A DNA stretch of 64,000 nucleotides. It comes from Streptomyces griseoruber (GTDB lineage: Bacteria > Actinomycetota > Actinomycetes > Streptomycetales > Streptomycetaceae). Positions 16,698 through 25,895 of the stretch are shown one piece after another. Within the stretch, counting starts at the first letter, position 1; the number at the start of each line of letters is the position of its first letter. Below the pieces are notes generated by a model, which saw only the letters and a program-made list of their open reading frames with translations, was not told the DNA's origin and did not search any database. The stretch spans positions 186,001-250,000 of the forward strand of contig NZ_KQ948770.1 of NCBI RefSeq assembly GCF_001514205.1, read 5' to 3'. A program made the position numbers and the translations under genes.

Positions 16698-16724
16698 CAG
16701 CGGTTCAGCTTCTCAGCGGTTCAG
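16693..16724. repeat. 16-bp perfect tandem duplication
   Basis: CTTCTCAGCGGTTCAG occurs twice head to tail, overlapping the right arm of the terminator and running toward the rplI stop. Probably a replication-slippage duplication. Confidence 0.7.
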
Positions 16725-16751
16725 CCGAAGCTGTTCACGCCGGACGCGCGA

Positions 16752-17198
16752 TCAGGCCGCGACGACCTCGATGTTGACCTTGGCGGCAACCTCGGGGTGC
16801 AGACGCACGGACGTCTCGTGGGCGCCCAGGGTCTTGATCGGCGTGCCGAGCTCGATGCGGCGCTTGTCGACCTCGGGGCCACCGGCAGCCTTGATCGCCG
16901 AGGCGATGTCGGCCGGGGTGACGGAACCGAAGAGACGGCCGGCGTCGCCCGAGCGGACGGCCAGACGGACCTTGACACCCTCGAGCTGGGCCTTCACCTG
17001 GTTGGCCTGCTCGATGGTCTGGATCTCGTGGATCTTGCGAGCACGACGGATCTGCTCGACGTCCTTCTCGCCACCCTTGGTCCAGCGGATCGCGAACTTC
17101 CGCGGGATCAGGTAGTTACGGGCGTACCCGTCCTTGACGTCGACGACCTCGCCGGCGGCACCGAGGCCGGAGACCTCGTGGGTGAGGATGATCTTCAT
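16752..17198 (-). CDS. rplI: Ribosomal protein bL9
   Basis: 148 aa 50S protein that bridges the base of the L1 stalk toward neighbouring ribosomes. N-terminal domain M-K-I-I-L-T-H-E-V-S-G-L-G-A-A-G-E-V-V with the RNA-binding G-Y-A-R-N-Y-L-I-P, a central connecting helix, and a C-terminal RNA-binding domain. Full normal length. Last gene of the rpsF-ssb-rpsR-rplI operon, 18 bases after rpsR. Confidence 0.97.
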   Translation of the reverse strand: MKIILTHEVSGLGAAGEVVDVKDGYARNYLIPRKFAIRWTKGGEKDVEQIRRARKIHEIQTIEQANQVKAQLEGVKVRLAVRSGDAGRLFGSVTPADIASAIKAAGGPEVDKRRIELGTPIKTLGAHETSVRLHPEVAAKVNIEVVAA

Positions 17199-17216
17199 GT
17201 GTCGGTCACCCTTCCC

Positions 17217-17453
17217 TTAGCGCGCGGTGGACGTGTAGGGCAGCAGCGCCATCTCACGGCTGTTCTTGACGGCCGTGGCGACGTCACGCTGGTGCTGCGT
17301 GCAGTTGCCGGTCACGCGGCGGGCACGGATCTTGCCGCGGTCGGAAATGAACTTCCGCAGCATGTTCGTGTCCTTGTAGTCCACGTAGGTGACCTTGTCC
17401 TTGCAGAAAGCGCAGACCTTCTTCTTCGGCTTGCGCACAGGCGGCTTCGCCAT
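17217..17453 (-). CDS. rpsR: Ribosomal protein bS18 (zinc-binding type)
   Basis: 78 aa small-subunit protein that pairs with S6 on 16S rRNA. It carries C14-A-F-C17 near the start and N-C-T-x-H further on, i.e. the zinc-ribbon (C+) form. Many actinomycetes also have a cysteine-free paralogue under Zur control; only this copy is in the window. It lies between ssb and rplI in the usual order. Confidence 0.96.
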   Translation of the reverse strand: MAKPPVRKPKKKVCAFCKDKVTYVDYKDTNMLRKFISDRGKIRARRVTGNCTQHQRDVATAVKNSREMALLPYTSTAR

Positions 17454-17493
17454 GGTGTTTCTCCTGTGTGATCAAGAAGTGGGGATGCGAGCC

Positions 17494-18090
17494 CTAGAAG
17501 GGGGGCTCGTCCGAGTAGCCGCCGCCGCTGCCGCCGCCGGAGTTTCCACCCCAGCCACCGCCGCCGCCCTGGTTGCCACCGGCGGGAGCGCCGGTCGCCC
17601 AGGGGTCGTCGGCCGGAGCGCCGCCCTGCTGGCCGCCACCGGGGCCGCCGCCCCAGCCGCCGCCACCCTGGCCGCCACCGCCGCCGTAACCACCCTGGCC
17701 ACCGCGTCCGCCGCCACCGCCACCACCACTGGTCTTGGTGACCTTGGCCGTGGCGTTGCGCAGGCTGGGGCCGACTTCCTCGACGTCCAGCTCGAAGACC
17801 GTGCGCTTGACACCCTCACGGTCCTCGTAGGACCGCTGCTTCAGCCGGCCCTGCACGACGACGCGCATGCCTCGCTGGAGCGACTCGGCGACGTTCTCCG
17901 CCGCCTGACGCCAGACCGAGCAGGTCAGGAACAGGCTCTCGCCGTCCTTCCACTCGTTCGTCTGGCGGTCGAAGGTGCGGGGGGTAGACGCGACACGGAA
18001 CTTCGCGACCGCCGCACCCGAGGGGGTGAAGCGCAGCTCGGGGTCATCGACAAGGTTGCCGATGACCGTGATGACGGTCTCGCCTGCCAT
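17494..18090 (-). CDS. ssb: Single-stranded DNA-binding protein
   Basis: 198 aa. OB-fold DNA-binding domain over about residues 1-115 (M-A-G-E-T-V-I-T-V-I-G-N-L-V-D-D-P), then a long Gly-rich linker with many G-G and G-W repeats, ending in the acidic tip D-E-P-P-F that docks partner proteins. The linker is longer than in E. coli, as is usual for Streptomyces SsbA. Protects ssDNA at the fork and recruits repair proteins. It sits between rpsF and rpsR in one operon. Confidence 0.96.
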   Translation of the reverse strand: MAGETVITVIGNLVDDPELRFTPSGAAVAKFRVASTPRTFDRQTNEWKDGESLFLTCSVWRQAAENVAESLQRGMRVVVQGRLKQRSYEDREGVKRTVFELDVEEVGPSLRNATAKVTKTSGGGGGGGRGGQGGYGGGGGQGGGGWGGGPGGGQQGGAPADDPWATGAPAGGNQGGGGGWGGNSGGGSGGGYSDEPPF

Positions 18091-18171
18091 GGGGGAACCT
18101 CTCGGCGGGTTTGCTGCTGCTGGCTGCTTGTGCTGCTACTCAGAATCCCGAGATCGGCTGAGCTGGGGAGC

Positions 18172-18462
18172 TCAGTGGGTCTCGGGGCGGAGGACCTTGG
18201 TCCGGAGGACCGACTCGTTCAGGTTCAGCTGGCGGTCGAGCTCCTTGACGACCGCAGGCTCGGCCTGCAGGTCGATGACCGAGTAGATGCCCTCGGGCTT
18301 CTTCTTGATCTCGTACGAGAGACGACGACGGCCCCAGGTGTCGACCTTCTCGACCTTGCCGTTGCCCTCACGGACGACGGAGAGGAAGTTCTCGATCAGG
18401 GGGGCGACAGCGCGCTCCTCCAGATCGGGGTCGAGGATGACCATCACCTCGTAGTGACGCAT
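18172..18462 (-). CDS. rpsF: Ribosomal protein bS6
   Basis: 96 aa, M-R-H-Y-E-V-M-V-I-L-D-P at the N-terminus and the usual W-G-R-R-R-L-S-Y-E-I turn in the middle. Binds S18 during 30S platform assembly. First gene of the operon; AAAGGAGGTG, a near-perfect Shine-Dalgarno, lies 8 bases before the ATG. The promoter must be in the 287-base gap shared with the divergent membrane-protein gene. Confidence 0.96.
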   Translation of the reverse strand: MRHYEVMVILDPDLEERAVAPLIENFLSVVREGNGKVEKVDTWGRRRLSYEIKKKPEGIYSVIDLQAEPAVVKELDRQLNLNESVLRTKVLRPETH

Positions 18463-18749
18463 GTGGAACCCACCTCCTTTGGACTCAGCGGCCACGGTCG
18501 TTCCGTGGCAGGAGGGTTGTGATGCGTACGCAACGGTATCGGCCGCCACTGACAATCGGGGGTCGGATGCCGACGTCCCCGCTCTGATCTGGGCGGAGTC
18601 CCTGGCTGTGCCTGGGCAGACACCGGTGCAGAGGGTACAGACTACCTGCACACCTGCTTCCGGTTGAAATCCGGCCCCGAGGGCAGCCAATCTGTACACA
18701 TCGGGTGTGTATGGCGCTACAGTGCGCCGTCTTCCGCAGGAGGTGCCCC

Positions 18750-19064
18750 ATGGCACAGGCATTGCGACCCAACACCGGAGTCGGATCTCTCTTCGCCACC
18801 GATGGAAAGCCCCATCCCGTCCAGGACACCCTTGTGGTGGTGACCCTGGTCCTGGGAGTCGTGTCCTTCATCACCGCGCAGTTCGACAACCTCCATCTGC
18901 TCAGCTCATGGACCGGTCTGGTGGGGATCCTGACCGGCGCGTACGGCCAGTGGATCTCCGAGACCACCCGTGAGCGCTTCGGTCTGATCCTGGGTCTCGG
19001 CGCCTCCGGCGTCGGCTTCTTCCTCGGGATGGCGCACGGCGGCCTCTTCGGCAGCCTGTGGTGA
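18750..19064 (+). CDS. Small integral membrane protein of unknown function, 104 aa
   Basis: Three hydrophobic stretches (about residues 26-45, 50-66 and 77-100) separated by short polar turns (Q-W-I-S-E-T-T-R-E-R-F). The N-terminus is polar and probably cytoplasmic. GGAGG stands 8 bases before the ATG. Homologues next to rpsF are remembered from other Streptomyces, but no function is known to me. Ends with its own hairpin terminator. Confidence 0.75.
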   Translation: MAQALRPNTGVGSLFATDGKPHPVQDTLVVVTLVLGVVSFITAQFDNLHLLSSWTGLVGILTGAYGQWISETTRERFGLILGLGASGVGFFLGMAHGGLFGSLW

Positions 19065-19151
19065 CCTGACCCACCCCGGTCGGCGCAACACCGCACCACG
19101 CACACCGTCCGCGCCGCGGGACTCGTAGGACACCTACGAACCCTGACGTAA

Positions 19152-19179
19152 CGCCCCGGCCCCCCAACTGGCCGGGGCG
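19152..19179 (+). terminator. Hairpin terminator after the small membrane-protein gene
   Basis: 10-bp perfect stem CGCCCCGGCC / GGCCGGGGCG with an 8-base loop, about 90 bases after the stop. Confidence 0.65.
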
Positions 19180-19284
19180 AAGGTGCCGTACGCCCAGTCG
19201 GGCCCCGCGCACGGCGCAGTAGGCTTCGGCGAGAGCCGGAGCCCCTGTACCCATGGGGACACACCAGCCCGAGGAGCGCCCCGA

Positions 19285-20406
19285 ATGAGCCTGACCCTGA
19301 GGACGATCAGCCGCGAGCAGCATCTGGCGTACATCCAGAGCCTGCCGTCGGCGAGCCACATGCAGGTGCCGGCCTGGGCCGACGTCAAGGCGGAGTGGCG
19401 GTCGGAGAACCTCGGCTGGTTCGACGAGCGGACCGGCGAACTGGTCGGCGTGGGTCTCGTCCTCTACCGGCAGCTGCCCAAGATCAAGCGCTACCTCGCC
19501 TATCTGCCCGAGGGCCCGGTCATCAACTGGTACGCGCCGAATCTGACCGAGTGGCTGGAGCCGATGCTCGCGCACCTCAAGCAGCAGGGCGCGTTCTCGG
19601 TGAAGATGGGCCCGCCGGTGATCATCCGGCGCTGGGAGGCCACGTCCATCAAGGCGGGCATCCAGAACCCGGACGTGAAGCGGCTGCGCGACATCGAGGC
19701 CGACTTCATCGAGCCGCGCGCCTTCGAGGTGGCCGACAAGCTGCGCCGGATGGGCTGGCAGCAGGGCGAGGACGGCGGCGCCGGCTTCGGCGACGTCCAG
19801 CCGCGCTACGTCTACCAGGTGCCGCTGGCGAACCGCTCTCTCGAAGAGGTCCACAAGAACTTCAACCAGCTGTGGCGCCGCAACATCAAGAAGGCCGAGA
19901 AGGCCGGGGTCGAGGTCGTCCAGGGCGGCTACCACGACCTCGAGGAGTGGCAGCGGCTGTACGAGATCACGGCCGTGCGCGACCACTTCCGGCCGCGCCC
20001 GCTGTCGTACTTCCAGCGCATGTGGACGGCCCTCAACAGCGAGGACCCCAACCGCATGCGGCTGTACTTCGCCCGCCACGACGGGGTGAACCTGTCGGCG
20101 GCGACGATGCTGATCGTCGGCGGCCACGTCTGGTACTCCTACGGCGCCTCCGACAACATCGGCCGTGAGTTCCGCCCGTCCAACGCCATGCAGTGGCGGA
20201 TGCTGCGCGACGCCTACGCGCTCGGCGCCACCGTCTACGACCTGCGGGGCATCTCCGACTCGCTGGACGAGACCGACCACCTCTTCGGTCTGATCCAGTT
20301 CAAGGTCGGCACGGGCGGCCAGGCAGCCGAGTACCTCGGCGAGTGGGACTTCCCGCTGAACAAGCTGCTCCACAAGGCGCTCGACATCTACATGTCGCGC
20401 CGCTGA
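19285..20406 (+). CDS. femX: FemABX-family peptidoglycan-bridge aminoacyltransferase
   Basis: 373 aa with two GNAT-like subdomains. It would transfer an amino acid from aminoacyl-tRNA (glycine in Streptomyces) to the peptide stem of lipid II at the cytoplasmic membrane face. Landmarks: P-A-W-A-D-V-K near the N-terminus, R-R-N-I-K-K-A-E-K-A-G at the start of the second half, and D-L-R-G-I-S-D near the C-terminus. ATG chosen with GAGGAG upstream; the longer frame is not coding-like. It is followed 49 bases on by an alanine-racemase-like gene, an association that suggests a joint cell-wall role. The symbol is by family only. Confidence 0.85.
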   Translation: MSLTLRTISREQHLAYIQSLPSASHMQVPAWADVKAEWRSENLGWFDERTGELVGVGLVLYRQLPKIKRYLAYLPEGPVINWYAPNLTEWLEPMLAHLKQQGAFSVKMGPPVIIRRWEATSIKAGIQNPDVKRLRDIEADFIEPRAFEVADKLRRMGWQQGEDGGAGFGDVQPRYVYQVPLANRSLEEVHKNFNQLWRRNIKKAEKAGVEVVQGGYHDLEEWQRLYEITAVRDHFRPRPLSYFQRMWTALNSEDPNRMRLYFARHDGVNLSAATMLIVGGHVWYSYGASDNIGREFRPSNAMQWRMLRDAYALGATVYDLRGISDSLDETDHLFGLIQFKVGTGGQAAEYLGEWDFPLNKLLHKALDIYMSRR

Positions 20407-20455
20407 CGTCACCACACCTCCCTTCCCAGCCACGAGAAAGGTCCCAGGTCCGGCC

Positions 20456-21487
20456 ATGGCGCTCACGCTCTACGTCGACACCGCGCGCTGGCGGGCGCAC
20501 CACAAGCACGTGCAGGAGCAGTTCCCGGGACTCGTCCCGGTCTGCAAGGGCAACGGCTACGGCTTCGGACACGAGCGGCTGGCGGAGGAGGCCACCCGGC
20601 TGGGCTCGGACATCCTCGCCGTCGGCACGACGTACGAGGCCGCGCGCATCAAGGACTTCTTCAGCGGCGACCTGCTGGTGCTGACGCCGTACCGGCGCGG
20701 CGAGGAGCCCGTTCCGCTGCCCGACCGGGTGGTGCGCTCGGTGTCGTCGGTGGACGGTGTGTACGGCCTCGTGGGCGCGCGGGTGGTCATCGAGGTGATG
20801 TCCTCGATGAAGCGCCACGGCATCAGCGAGCAGGACCTCTCGCAGCTGCACTCCGCGATCGAGAACGTCCGGCTGGAGGGTTTCGCCATCCATCTGCCGC
20901 TGGACCGCACCGACGGCTCCGACGCCGTCGAAGAGGTCATCGGCTGGATGGACCGGCTGCGCGCGGCCCGGCTGCCGCTGCACACCATGTTCGTCAGCCA
21001 CCTCAAGGCCGATGAGCTGATCCGGTTGCAGCAGCAGTTCCCGCAGACCCGGTTCCGCGCCCGGATCGGCACCCGGCTGTGGCTGGGGGACCACGACGCC
21101 ACCGAGTACCGCGGGGCGGTCCTGGACGTCACACGCGTCGCCAAGGGCGACCGCTTCGGCTACCGCCAGCAGAAGGCGGCCTCGGACGGCTTCCTGGTGG
21201 TCGTGGCGGGCGGTACCTCGCACGGGGTGGGCCTGGAGGCCCCCAAGGCCCTGCACGGCGTCATGCCGCGCGCCAAGGGCGTCGCCCGGGCCGGCCTCGC
21301 CACGGTGAACCGGAACCTCTCCCCGTTCGTCTGGGGCGGCAAGCAGCGCTGGTTCGCCGAGCCGCCGCACATGCAGGTGTCGATCCTGTTCGTTCCCTCG
21401 GACGCGCCGGAGCCCACCGTCGGCGACGAGCTGGTGGCCCATCTGCGGCACACCACGACCCAGTTCGACCGGCTCGTGGACCGCTGA
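20456..21487 (+). CDS. Alanine racemase-like PLP protein
   Basis: 343 aa. The alanine-racemase N-terminal TIM-barrel domain is recognisable: V-C-K-G-N-G-Y-G-F-G carries the PLP lysine in its usual motif, and the barrel continues to about residue 220. The C-terminal beta domain is present but diverged, so I cannot confirm the second catalytic tyrosine. It may make D-Ala for the wall or racemise another amino acid; the genuine housekeeping alr is generally elsewhere in Streptomyces. Likely co-transcribed with femX, with a terminator 20 bases beyond the stop. Confidence 0.8.
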   Translation: MALTLYVDTARWRAHHKHVQEQFPGLVPVCKGNGYGFGHERLAEEATRLGSDILAVGTTYEAARIKDFFSGDLLVLTPYRRGEEPVPLPDRVVRSVSSVDGVYGLVGARVVIEVMSSMKRHGISEQDLSQLHSAIENVRLEGFAIHLPLDRTDGSDAVEEVIGWMDRLRAARLPLHTMFVSHLKADELIRLQQQFPQTRFRARIGTRLWLGDHDATEYRGAVLDVTRVAKGDRFGYRQQKAASDGFLVVVAGGTSHGVGLEAPKALHGVMPRAKGVARAGLATVNRNLSPFVWGGKQRWFAEPPHMQVSILFVPSDAPEPTVGDELVAHLRHTTTQFDRLVDR

Positions 21488-21506
21488 GCGCCGCAAGCAC
21501 AGCGAA

Positions 21507-21539
21507 GAGGCCGTACACGGAGTCCCCGTGTACGGCCTC
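21507..21539. terminator. Bidirectional hairpin terminator
   Basis: Perfect 14-bp stem GAGGCCGTACACGG / CCGTGTACGGCCTC, 5-base loop, between the convergent racemase-like and mannosyltransferase-like genes. Confidence 0.88.
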
Positions 21540-21567
21540 TGCTACGTCTGCACAGCGCGCTGTTCGC

Positions 21568-23094
21568 TCACGGCGAACCCTCGACGGCGTCCCGGCTGCT
21601 GCCCCACTCCACCTCGTCCTGCGTGCCCCAGTCCACCTGCCGCGCCTCGAAGTCGGAGGCGTGCCGGGGCGGATGCGCCGCGGCGCCGAGCACGAAGACG
21701 TCCTCCGCCCCGTCGAGCACCCCGCCCGAGGGGTCGTCGTCGCCGTTCTGGCGCACCACGTCCCGCTCCGGCATCAGGATGTCGCGCACGACCACGGCGC
21801 ACAGGTAGAGCGTCCCCACCAGATGCACCCCGATGGCCCAGTGGTAGCCGTCGGTCGGCAGTCCCTTGTGGGCGTCTCTGCTGGTCGTATAGGCGAGGTA
21901 CAGCCAGATGCCCAGGAAGTACGCGACCTCGCACGCCTGCCAGATCAGGAAGTCCCGCCACTTCGGCCGGGCCAGCACGGCCAGGGGCACCAGCCACAGG
22001 ACGTACTGCGGCGAGTAGACCTTGTTGGTGACGATGAAGGCCGCCACCACCAGGAAGGCGAGCTGCGCGAACCGGGGGCGACGCGGCGCGGTGAGCGTCA
22101 GCCAGGCGATGCCCGCGAAGCACACCACCACCAGGAGGGTGGCGAGGGTGTTCACACTGTCGGTGGCGAGGGGGTCGCTGGAGTTCTGCGCCAGGATCAG
22201 CCAGAAGGAGCCGAAGTCGACGCCGCGCTCCTGGCTGAACCGGTAGAACTTCGACCAGCCCTCGAAGGCGAAGAGCATCACCGGCAGGTTGACCACCAGC
22301 CAGGCGACGGCCGCGCCGCCGATGGCCTTGCCGTAGTCCCGCCACTTCCCCGCGCGCCAGCAGAGCACGAACAGCGGTCCGAGAAGGAACACGGGATAGA
22401 GCTTGGCGGCCGTGGCGAGCCCCAGGAGGACGCCGAAGGCGAGCGAGCGGCCCCGCGACCACATCATCATCGCCGCGGCCGTGAGGGCGACGGCCAGCAG
22501 GTCCCAGTTGATGGTGGCGGTCAGCGCGAAGGCGGGTGCCAGGGCCACCAGCAGGCCGTCCCAGGGGCGCCGGGCGTGCGTACGGCTCACGCAGACGGCG
22601 ATGACGGCCGCGCAGGCCATCAGCATCCCCGCGTTGACCATCCAGTACCACTGCTCCTGGTGCTGGATGCTGCCGCTGCCCGGGGTCAGCCAGGCGGCCA
22701 CCTGCATGAACACGCCGGTCAGCACCGGGTACTCGAGGTAGTCCATGTCGCCCGGAAGCTTGTCGAAGTACGGCACCAGCCCGTCGGCGAAGCCGCGCCC
22801 CTGATAGAGGTGCGGGATGTCCGAGTAGCAGGCGTGGGTGTACTGGGTGCTGGCGCCGAAGAACCAGCCGCTGTCGTAGCAGGGCAGCTTCTGGATCATT
22901 CCGAGGGCGAACATCCCGATCGCCACGAGCGCGACGACCCGGACGGGGGTCCACCAGGACATCCCGAGCAGGGCCCGTCGGCCGAGGGGGCCGCCGATCA
23001 GCTCACTGCCGGCCGCGGCGACCTTGTCGTGCCTGGTCGGCTGCACCGGCTCCGGCTCGTGCACGCGCGCTGGCGTCGATTCTGCACTGGGCAT
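21568..23094 (-). CDS. Glycosyltransferase family 87-type membrane protein
   Basis: 508 aa polytopic membrane protein with about ten helices. The first loop after helix 1 carries the acidic C-Y-S-D-I-P-H-L-Y region, and L-E-Y-P-V-L-T-G follows, as in GT87 polyprenol-phosphate-mannose-dependent mannosyltransferases. It probably transfers a sugar from a lipid carrier on the outer face of the membrane; acceptor unknown. The second ATG (M-P-S-A-E-S) was chosen because AGGA is well spaced from it. Downstream of the PBP gene but separated from it by a terminator and parS sites. Confidence 0.75.
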   Translation of the reverse strand: MPSAESTPARVHEPEPVQPTRHDKVAAAGSELIGGPLGRRALLGMSWWTPVRVVALVAIGMFALGMIQKLPCYDSGWFFGASTQYTHACYSDIPHLYQGRGFADGLVPYFDKLPGDMDYLEYPVLTGVFMQVAAWLTPGSGSIQHQEQWYWMVNAGMLMACAAVIAVCVSRTHARRPWDGLLVALAPAFALTATINWDLLAVALTAAAMMMWSRGRSLAFGVLLGLATAAKLYPVFLLGPLFVLCWRAGKWRDYGKAIGGAAVAWLVVNLPVMLFAFEGWSKFYRFSQERGVDFGSFWLILAQNSSDPLATDSVNTLATLLVVVCFAGIAWLTLTAPRRPRFAQLAFLVVAAFIVTNKVYSPQYVLWLVPLAVLARPKWRDFLIWQACEVAYFLGIWLYLAYTTSRDAHKGLPTDGYHWAIGVHLVGTLYLCAVVVRDILMPERDVVRQNGDDDPSGGVLDGAEDVFVLGAAAHPPRHASDFEARQVDWGTQDEVEWGSSRDAVEGSP

Positions 23095-23130
23095 GGGGCA
23101 CATCCTGCCGTACCGAGTTAGGAAAATGCC

Positions 23131-23166
23131 GAGAGCCGCCCCACCGGGTTCGATGGGGCGGCTCTC
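23131..23166 (-). terminator. Hairpin terminator of the PBP gene
   Basis: Perfect 13-bp stem GAGAGCCGCCCCA / TGGGGCGGCTCTC with a 10-base loop, 60 bases past the PBP stop on the leftward strand. A degenerate parS starts at its right base. Confidence 0.85.
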
Positions 23167-23180
23167 GTTTCACGTGGAAC
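23167..23180. promoter_or_regulatory. Degenerate parS (GTTTCACGTGGAAC)
   Basis: Same single-base variant as the site at the NUDIX gene. It lies 22 bases centre-to-centre from a perfect parS. Confidence 0.65.
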
Positions 23181-23188
23181 ATCCACAT

Positions 23189-23202
23189 GTTTCACGTGAA
23201 AC
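23189..23202. promoter_or_regulatory. parS
   Basis: Exact GTTTCACGTGAAAC, downstream of the PBP stop. Confidence 0.92.
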
Positions 23203-23225
23203 ACCCGCGCTGGGCATTTCGGCGG

Positions 23226-25895
23226 CTAACCGTCCGATCCTCCGAAGAGGCCTCCGTTCTGGTTGCCTCTGGTGCTGTCCGTCTCGGTCGCGGTCGGTGT
23301 CGGCGAGGAGTCCCCGTTCGAGCCTCCGTTCGAGTTGCCGTTGGTCGTACCGGCGGTGTTGCACTCGAAGAAGTCGTTGCAGGTCTCCGTCGCCGTGGGC
23401 GAAGGCTCGACCTGCGTCTCCGTGGCGGTCGGGGTCGGGGACGGCTCCACCTCCTCGGTCTCGGTGGCCGTGGGGGTCGGCGTCGCCGACGGTTCCGCGT
23501 TGACGACCTCACCGATGGGCTCGGGCTCCGGGAAGTCCTTCGCCGGCGTGCCCTCGAGCGCGTCCGCCATGTAGTCGTGCCAGATCTGCGCCGGGAACGA
23601 GGCACCGTGGATCTTCTTCTGACCACCCGTTCCGAACATCTCCAGGAACGTGCGGTTCTTGTTCTTCTCGTCGTCGTCCAGCCGGAACATGCTGATCGCG
23701 GTCGACAGCTGCGGCGTGTAGCCCACGAACCAGGCGGACTTGTTGCCGTCGGTGGTACCGGTCTTGCCGGCCACCTCACGGCCGGGCAGCTGGGCGTTGG
23801 TGCCGGTACCCCGCTCGACCACGGTCTTGAGGACGTCCGTGACGTTGTCCGCGACCTTCGAGGTGAAGGCCTGGTTCGACACGACCTTGTGCGTGAAGAT
23901 CTGGCCTTCCTCGCTGGTGACCTTCTCCACGGAGTACGGGTCGCGCTGCTTGCCGCTCGCGGCGAAGGTGGCGTACGAGCCCGCCATTCGGATCGCGCTC
24001 GGGTCGGAGATACCGATCGAGAACGAGGGGAAGGTGGTGCCGGCGAGGCTGCTCTCCCGCAGGCCCGCGCTGATGGCGGAGTCCTTGACCTTGTCCAGAC
24101 CGACGTCCATGCCGAGCTGTACGAAGGCGGAGTTCACCGACTCGCGCATGGCCTCGCGCAGGTCGATCTTGTAGTCGGGCGCAGTACCGTACGACTCGTT
24201 GCCGTCATTGGTCTGCAGCCACTCCTCGCCCTTCTCGTTCTTCCAGACCGTGCGGTTGTAGTCCTCGATCTTCAGCTTGTTCTTGCCGCTGAACAGACTC
24301 TCCGGGGAGACGATGGTGCGCTCGTCCTGCGCCTGCGACGAGCCCAGGTCGGGATCACGCACGCCCCAGGTCATCGCGGCCGCCAGTACGAACGGCTTGA
24401 AGGTCGAGCCGACCTGGGCACCGGTTTCGTCGGCGTTGTCGGTGAAGTGCTTGGTGGCGTCCTCACCGCCGTAGATGGCCCGGATGGCGCCGGTGTCCGG
24501 CTCCACGGACGCCCCGCCGAACTGCACGTGGGTGTCGGTGTCCGGGCGTTCCTTCGGCTTGATGTTGGCCTTCTGGACCTTGGTCACCGCGTCCTCGAGC
24601 TGCTGGACCTTCTTCTTGTCGAAGGTCGTGTAGATCGAGTAGCCGCCCTGCTGGAGCAGGTTCTGGGTGATCCCGGTCTCCTTGCTGTGGGTGACCAGGT
24701 AGCCGTTGGCGAGGTCCACGAGGTAGCCGACCTGACCGCTCAGCGCGGTGTTCGACCGCGGGTTCTTCACCGCGGGGAGCTTGGTGTACTTGGCGCGGAC
24801 CGAGGCGTCGAGGTGACCGTACTCGACCATCTTGTCGAGGGTGTCCTGCATCTGGAGCAGGGCCCGCCTGCTGTTCTTCTCGGGCGTGGCATTGACCGGG
24901 TCGATGGAGGTCGCACCCGCCGGGTCGTAGTACGTGGCGCCCTTCAGCATGGCCGCCAGGAAGGCGCACTCACCCGGGTTGAGCTTGATCGCGTCCTTGC
25001 CGAAGTAGCCGCGGGCGGCCGCCTGGATGCCGTAGTCGTTGCGGCCGTAGTACGCGGAGTTCAGGTAGCCGGCCATGATCGTGTCCTTGTCGACCTCGGC
25101 GCCCACCTTTATCGACACGAAGATCTCCTTGAACTTGCGGGAGATCGTCTGCGACTGGTCGTTCAGCATCGCGTTCTTGACGTACTGCTGGGTGATGGTC
25201 GAACCACCCTGCGTCTGGCCGCCCCGGGCCATGTTGAACAGGGCCCTGGCGATGCCCTTGGGGTCGATGCCGCTGTCCTCGTAGAAGGTCTTGTTCTCCT
25301 GCGAGATCACCGCGTAGCGCATCTCCTGGGGGATCTGCGAGAGCGAGATGTTCTGACGGTTCGTCTCACCACCGGTGGCCACCATCTGGGAGCCGTCTTT
25401 CCAGTAGTAGACGTTGTTCTGGGCGGTCGCCGTCTTGTCGACGTCGGGCACACCCACCATGGCGTAGCCGATGCCCGCCACGGCCACCATGCTGCCGACG
25501 AAACCGATGAACAGACCGGCGACGAGCTTCCAGGACGGGATCCAGCGCTGCCAGCCGTACTTGTCGGCGCGCGGATAGTCGATCAGGCGCTTTCTGCCGG
25601 GCGCCGAGCGCCCTCTGCCCCGGCCGGGCCCGTGCGGGCCGCCGAAGTGGTCTCCCGCGGGCTCGGCCCCTCTGCGCCGGCCGCCCGGGCTCCGCTGGGC
25701 AGCGCGTCGGGCGTCGGCGCGGCTGCCGTACGACTGCTCCGGACTTCCCGACACCTGGCCCAACCCATAGTCGGAAGGAGATCCGGTGGCGCCTCGCGGT
25801 GCGCGACGGCCGGAGGACGGCCCGGACTGGCCACGTCGGGCCGCGGCACGTCCGCCTCCCTGCGGCTGCGGCGGTTTGCGACGGTGCTCGCTCAT
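23226..25895 (-). CDS. Bifunctional class A penicillin-binding protein
   Basis: 889 aa. Order: Arg/Gly-rich cytoplasmic tail (about 100 residues), one membrane anchor (V-A-G-L-F-I-G-F-V-G-S-M-V-A-V-A), a GT51 glycosyltransferase domain (E-N-K-T-F-Y-E-D; G-G-S-T-I-T-Q-Q-Y-V-K-N), a transpeptidase domain with S-T-F-K, S-V-N and K-T-G-T-T, and a Thr/Pro/Glu-rich repeat tail (T-P-T-P-T-A-T-E-T units) with two cysteines. It polymerises and cross-links peptidoglycan outside the membrane. AGGAG precedes the ATG; the longer upstream frame lacks support. Confidence 0.93.
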   Translation of the reverse strand: MSEHRRKPPQPQGGGRAAARRGQSGPSSGRRAPRGATGSPSDYGLGQVSGSPEQSYGSRADARRAAQRSPGGRRRGAEPAGDHFGGPHGPGRGRGRSAPGRKRLIDYPRADKYGWQRWIPSWKLVAGLFIGFVGSMVAVAGIGYAMVGVPDVDKTATAQNNVYYWKDGSQMVATGGETNRQNISLSQIPQEMRYAVISQENKTFYEDSGIDPKGIARALFNMARGGQTQGGSTITQQYVKNAMLNDQSQTISRKFKEIFVSIKVGAEVDKDTIMAGYLNSAYYGRNDYGIQAAARGYFGKDAIKLNPGECAFLAAMLKGATYYDPAGATSIDPVNATPEKNSRRALLQMQDTLDKMVEYGHLDASVRAKYTKLPAVKNPRSNTALSGQVGYLVDLANGYLVTHSKETGITQNLLQQGGYSIYTTFDKKKVQQLEDAVTKVQKANIKPKERPDTDTHVQFGGASVEPDTGAIRAIYGGEDATKHFTDNADETGAQVGSTFKPFVLAAAMTWGVRDPDLGSSQAQDERTIVSPESLFSGKNKLKIEDYNRTVWKNEKGEEWLQTNDGNESYGTAPDYKIDLREAMRESVNSAFVQLGMDVGLDKVKDSAISAGLRESSLAGTTFPSFSIGISDPSAIRMAGSYATFAASGKQRDPYSVEKVTSEEGQIFTHKVVSNQAFTSKVADNVTDVLKTVVERGTGTNAQLPGREVAGKTGTTDGNKSAWFVGYTPQLSTAISMFRLDDDEKNKNRTFLEMFGTGGQKKIHGASFPAQIWHDYMADALEGTPAKDFPEPEPIGEVVNAEPSATPTPTATETEEVEPSPTPTATETQVEPSPTATETCNDFFECNTAGTTNGNSNGGSNGDSSPTPTATETDSTRGNQNGGLFGGSDG

